5,106 bases of DNA from Nitrospirota bacterium. Lineage in GTDB: Bacteria > Nitrospirota > Thermodesulfovibrionia > Thermodesulfovibrionales > SM23-35. This document shows, one piece after another, positions 4,717 through 5,106 of this stretch. The notes under the pieces were generated by a model. That model was not told the DNA's origin. It saw only the letters and a list, made by a program, of their open reading frames with translations, and made no database searches. The position numbers and the translations under genes are program-made. The stretch spans positions 1 through 5,106 of the forward strand of contig JAOUJR010000148.1 in NCBI GenBank assembly GCA_029883145.1. Direction: 5' to 3'. Position 1 is the stretch's first letter. The number at the start of each line of letters is the position of its first letter.

Positions 4717-5106
4717 AGTTTTAATCATTGATCTTAAAAAGCACTCTTACCGTATTGAGGAAAGAGAAACTTATTTTAGAGAGTATCTTGGGGGTACTGG
4801 TGCAGGACTCAAGCTGCTTAAAGAATTTCTTGACCCTAAAATAGACCCTTACAGCCCGGATAATGTTGTCGTATTTTCGATAGGTGCGTTAACAGGGAAA
4901 TTTCCCATGGTCTCCAAAACCGTCTCCCTTTTTAAGTCTCCCCATAATAATTTCCTGGGAGAAAGCCATGCTGGTGGAAGAAGTGCTATTGCGTTATGGC
5001 AGGCAGGTTATGGCGCAGTTGTGATTAAAGGTGCCAGCCAGATACCTGTGTATGTAACTATTGATGAGGGTACCGTTAAATTTAAAGATGCAAGGGCTTT
5101 GTGGGG
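4697..5106 (+). CDS. Aldehyde:ferredoxin oxidoreductase large subunit, N-terminal part (3' end outside window)
   Basis: An open frame of 136 full codons from ATG 4697 to the right edge. Family members of about 600 aa use a tungsten (or molybdenum) bis-pyranopterin and one [4Fe-4S] cluster to oxidise aldehydes to acids with ferredoxin. The visible part is the AOR N-terminal domain: NRVLIIDL (6-13) as first strand, YLGGTGAGLKLL (30-41), NVVVFSIGALTGKFPMVSK (56-74), FKSPHNNFLGESHAGGRS (79-96), WQAGYGAVVIKGAS (101-114), PVYVTI (117-122) and KFKDARALWG near the edge. These match the family blocks LTG, KSP, GG, AGYD..I..G.A and PVY. The cluster-binding cysteines and the catalytic C-terminal domains lie beyond the window, so substrate and completeness cannot be judged. 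The GGRSA loop differs from the SGGxFG form I remember from Pyrococcus AOR and Geobacter BamB, suggesting a separate clade. Confidence 0.93.
   Translation, partial: MDPYVNRVLIIDLKKHSYRIEERETYFREYLGGTGAGLKLLKEFLDPKIDPYSPDNVVVFSIGALTGKFPMVSKTVSLFKSPHNNFLGESHAGGRSAIALWQAGYGAVVIKGASQIPVYVTIDEGTVKFKDARALW

Overview
This window looks like chromosomal DNA from an AT-rich anaerobic bacterium (about 40% GC by eye). No direct phylogenetic marker is present. The yggS-proC-yggT-divIVA order, a cysteine-rich HisRS and a tungsten-type aldehyde oxidoreductase locus together suggest Nitrospirota (Thermodesulfovibrio-like) or Desulfobacterota. That placement is an inference with modest confidence.

Left and centre (1-4123, minus strand): a compact housekeeping operon, read right to left. 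It encodes a YggS/PLPBP-type PLP homeostasis protein, ProC (last step of proline synthesis), a YggT-family membrane protein, a DivIVA-family polar/division scaffold and histidyl-tRNA synthetase. Junctions are tight: about 23-26 nt for yggS/proC, 7 nt for proC/yggT, a 4-nt ATGA overlap for yggT/divIVA and 9 nt for divIVA/hisS, with ribosome binding sites lying in or against upstream stop codons. The arrangement recalls the Gram-positive ylmE-sepF-ylmG-ylmH-divIVA-ileS cluster, with proC inserted, sepF and ylmH absent, and hisS where ileS would be. After a 65-nt gap comes a class I methyltransferase (CmcI/Methyltransf_24-like) that runs off the left edge.

Intergenic (about 4124-4293): a very AT-rich divergent control region. 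It holds a perfect 10-bp inverted repeat with a TATAAT hexamer in its loop and a good sigma70-type promoter pointing right.

Right (4294-5106, plus strand): a 140-residue polyferredoxin with 16 cysteines in four groups overlaps by 20 nt the start of an aldehyde:ferredoxin oxidoreductase (AOR) large subunit, cut by the right edge. The pair resembles AorA/AorB of bacterial tungsten AORs: the large subunit would oxidise an aldehyde (or reduce an acid) at a tungstopterin site, and the small one would relay electrons.

Main points for a second look: (i) yggS homology runs about 19 codons upstream of its first ATG with no standard start codon, while a perfect Shine-Dalgarno sits exactly where the missing start would be served; (ii) a 7-bp tandem repeat (about 4.6 copies) lies inside yggS; (iii) the inverted-repeat control region; (iv) the AOR/polyferredoxin pair.
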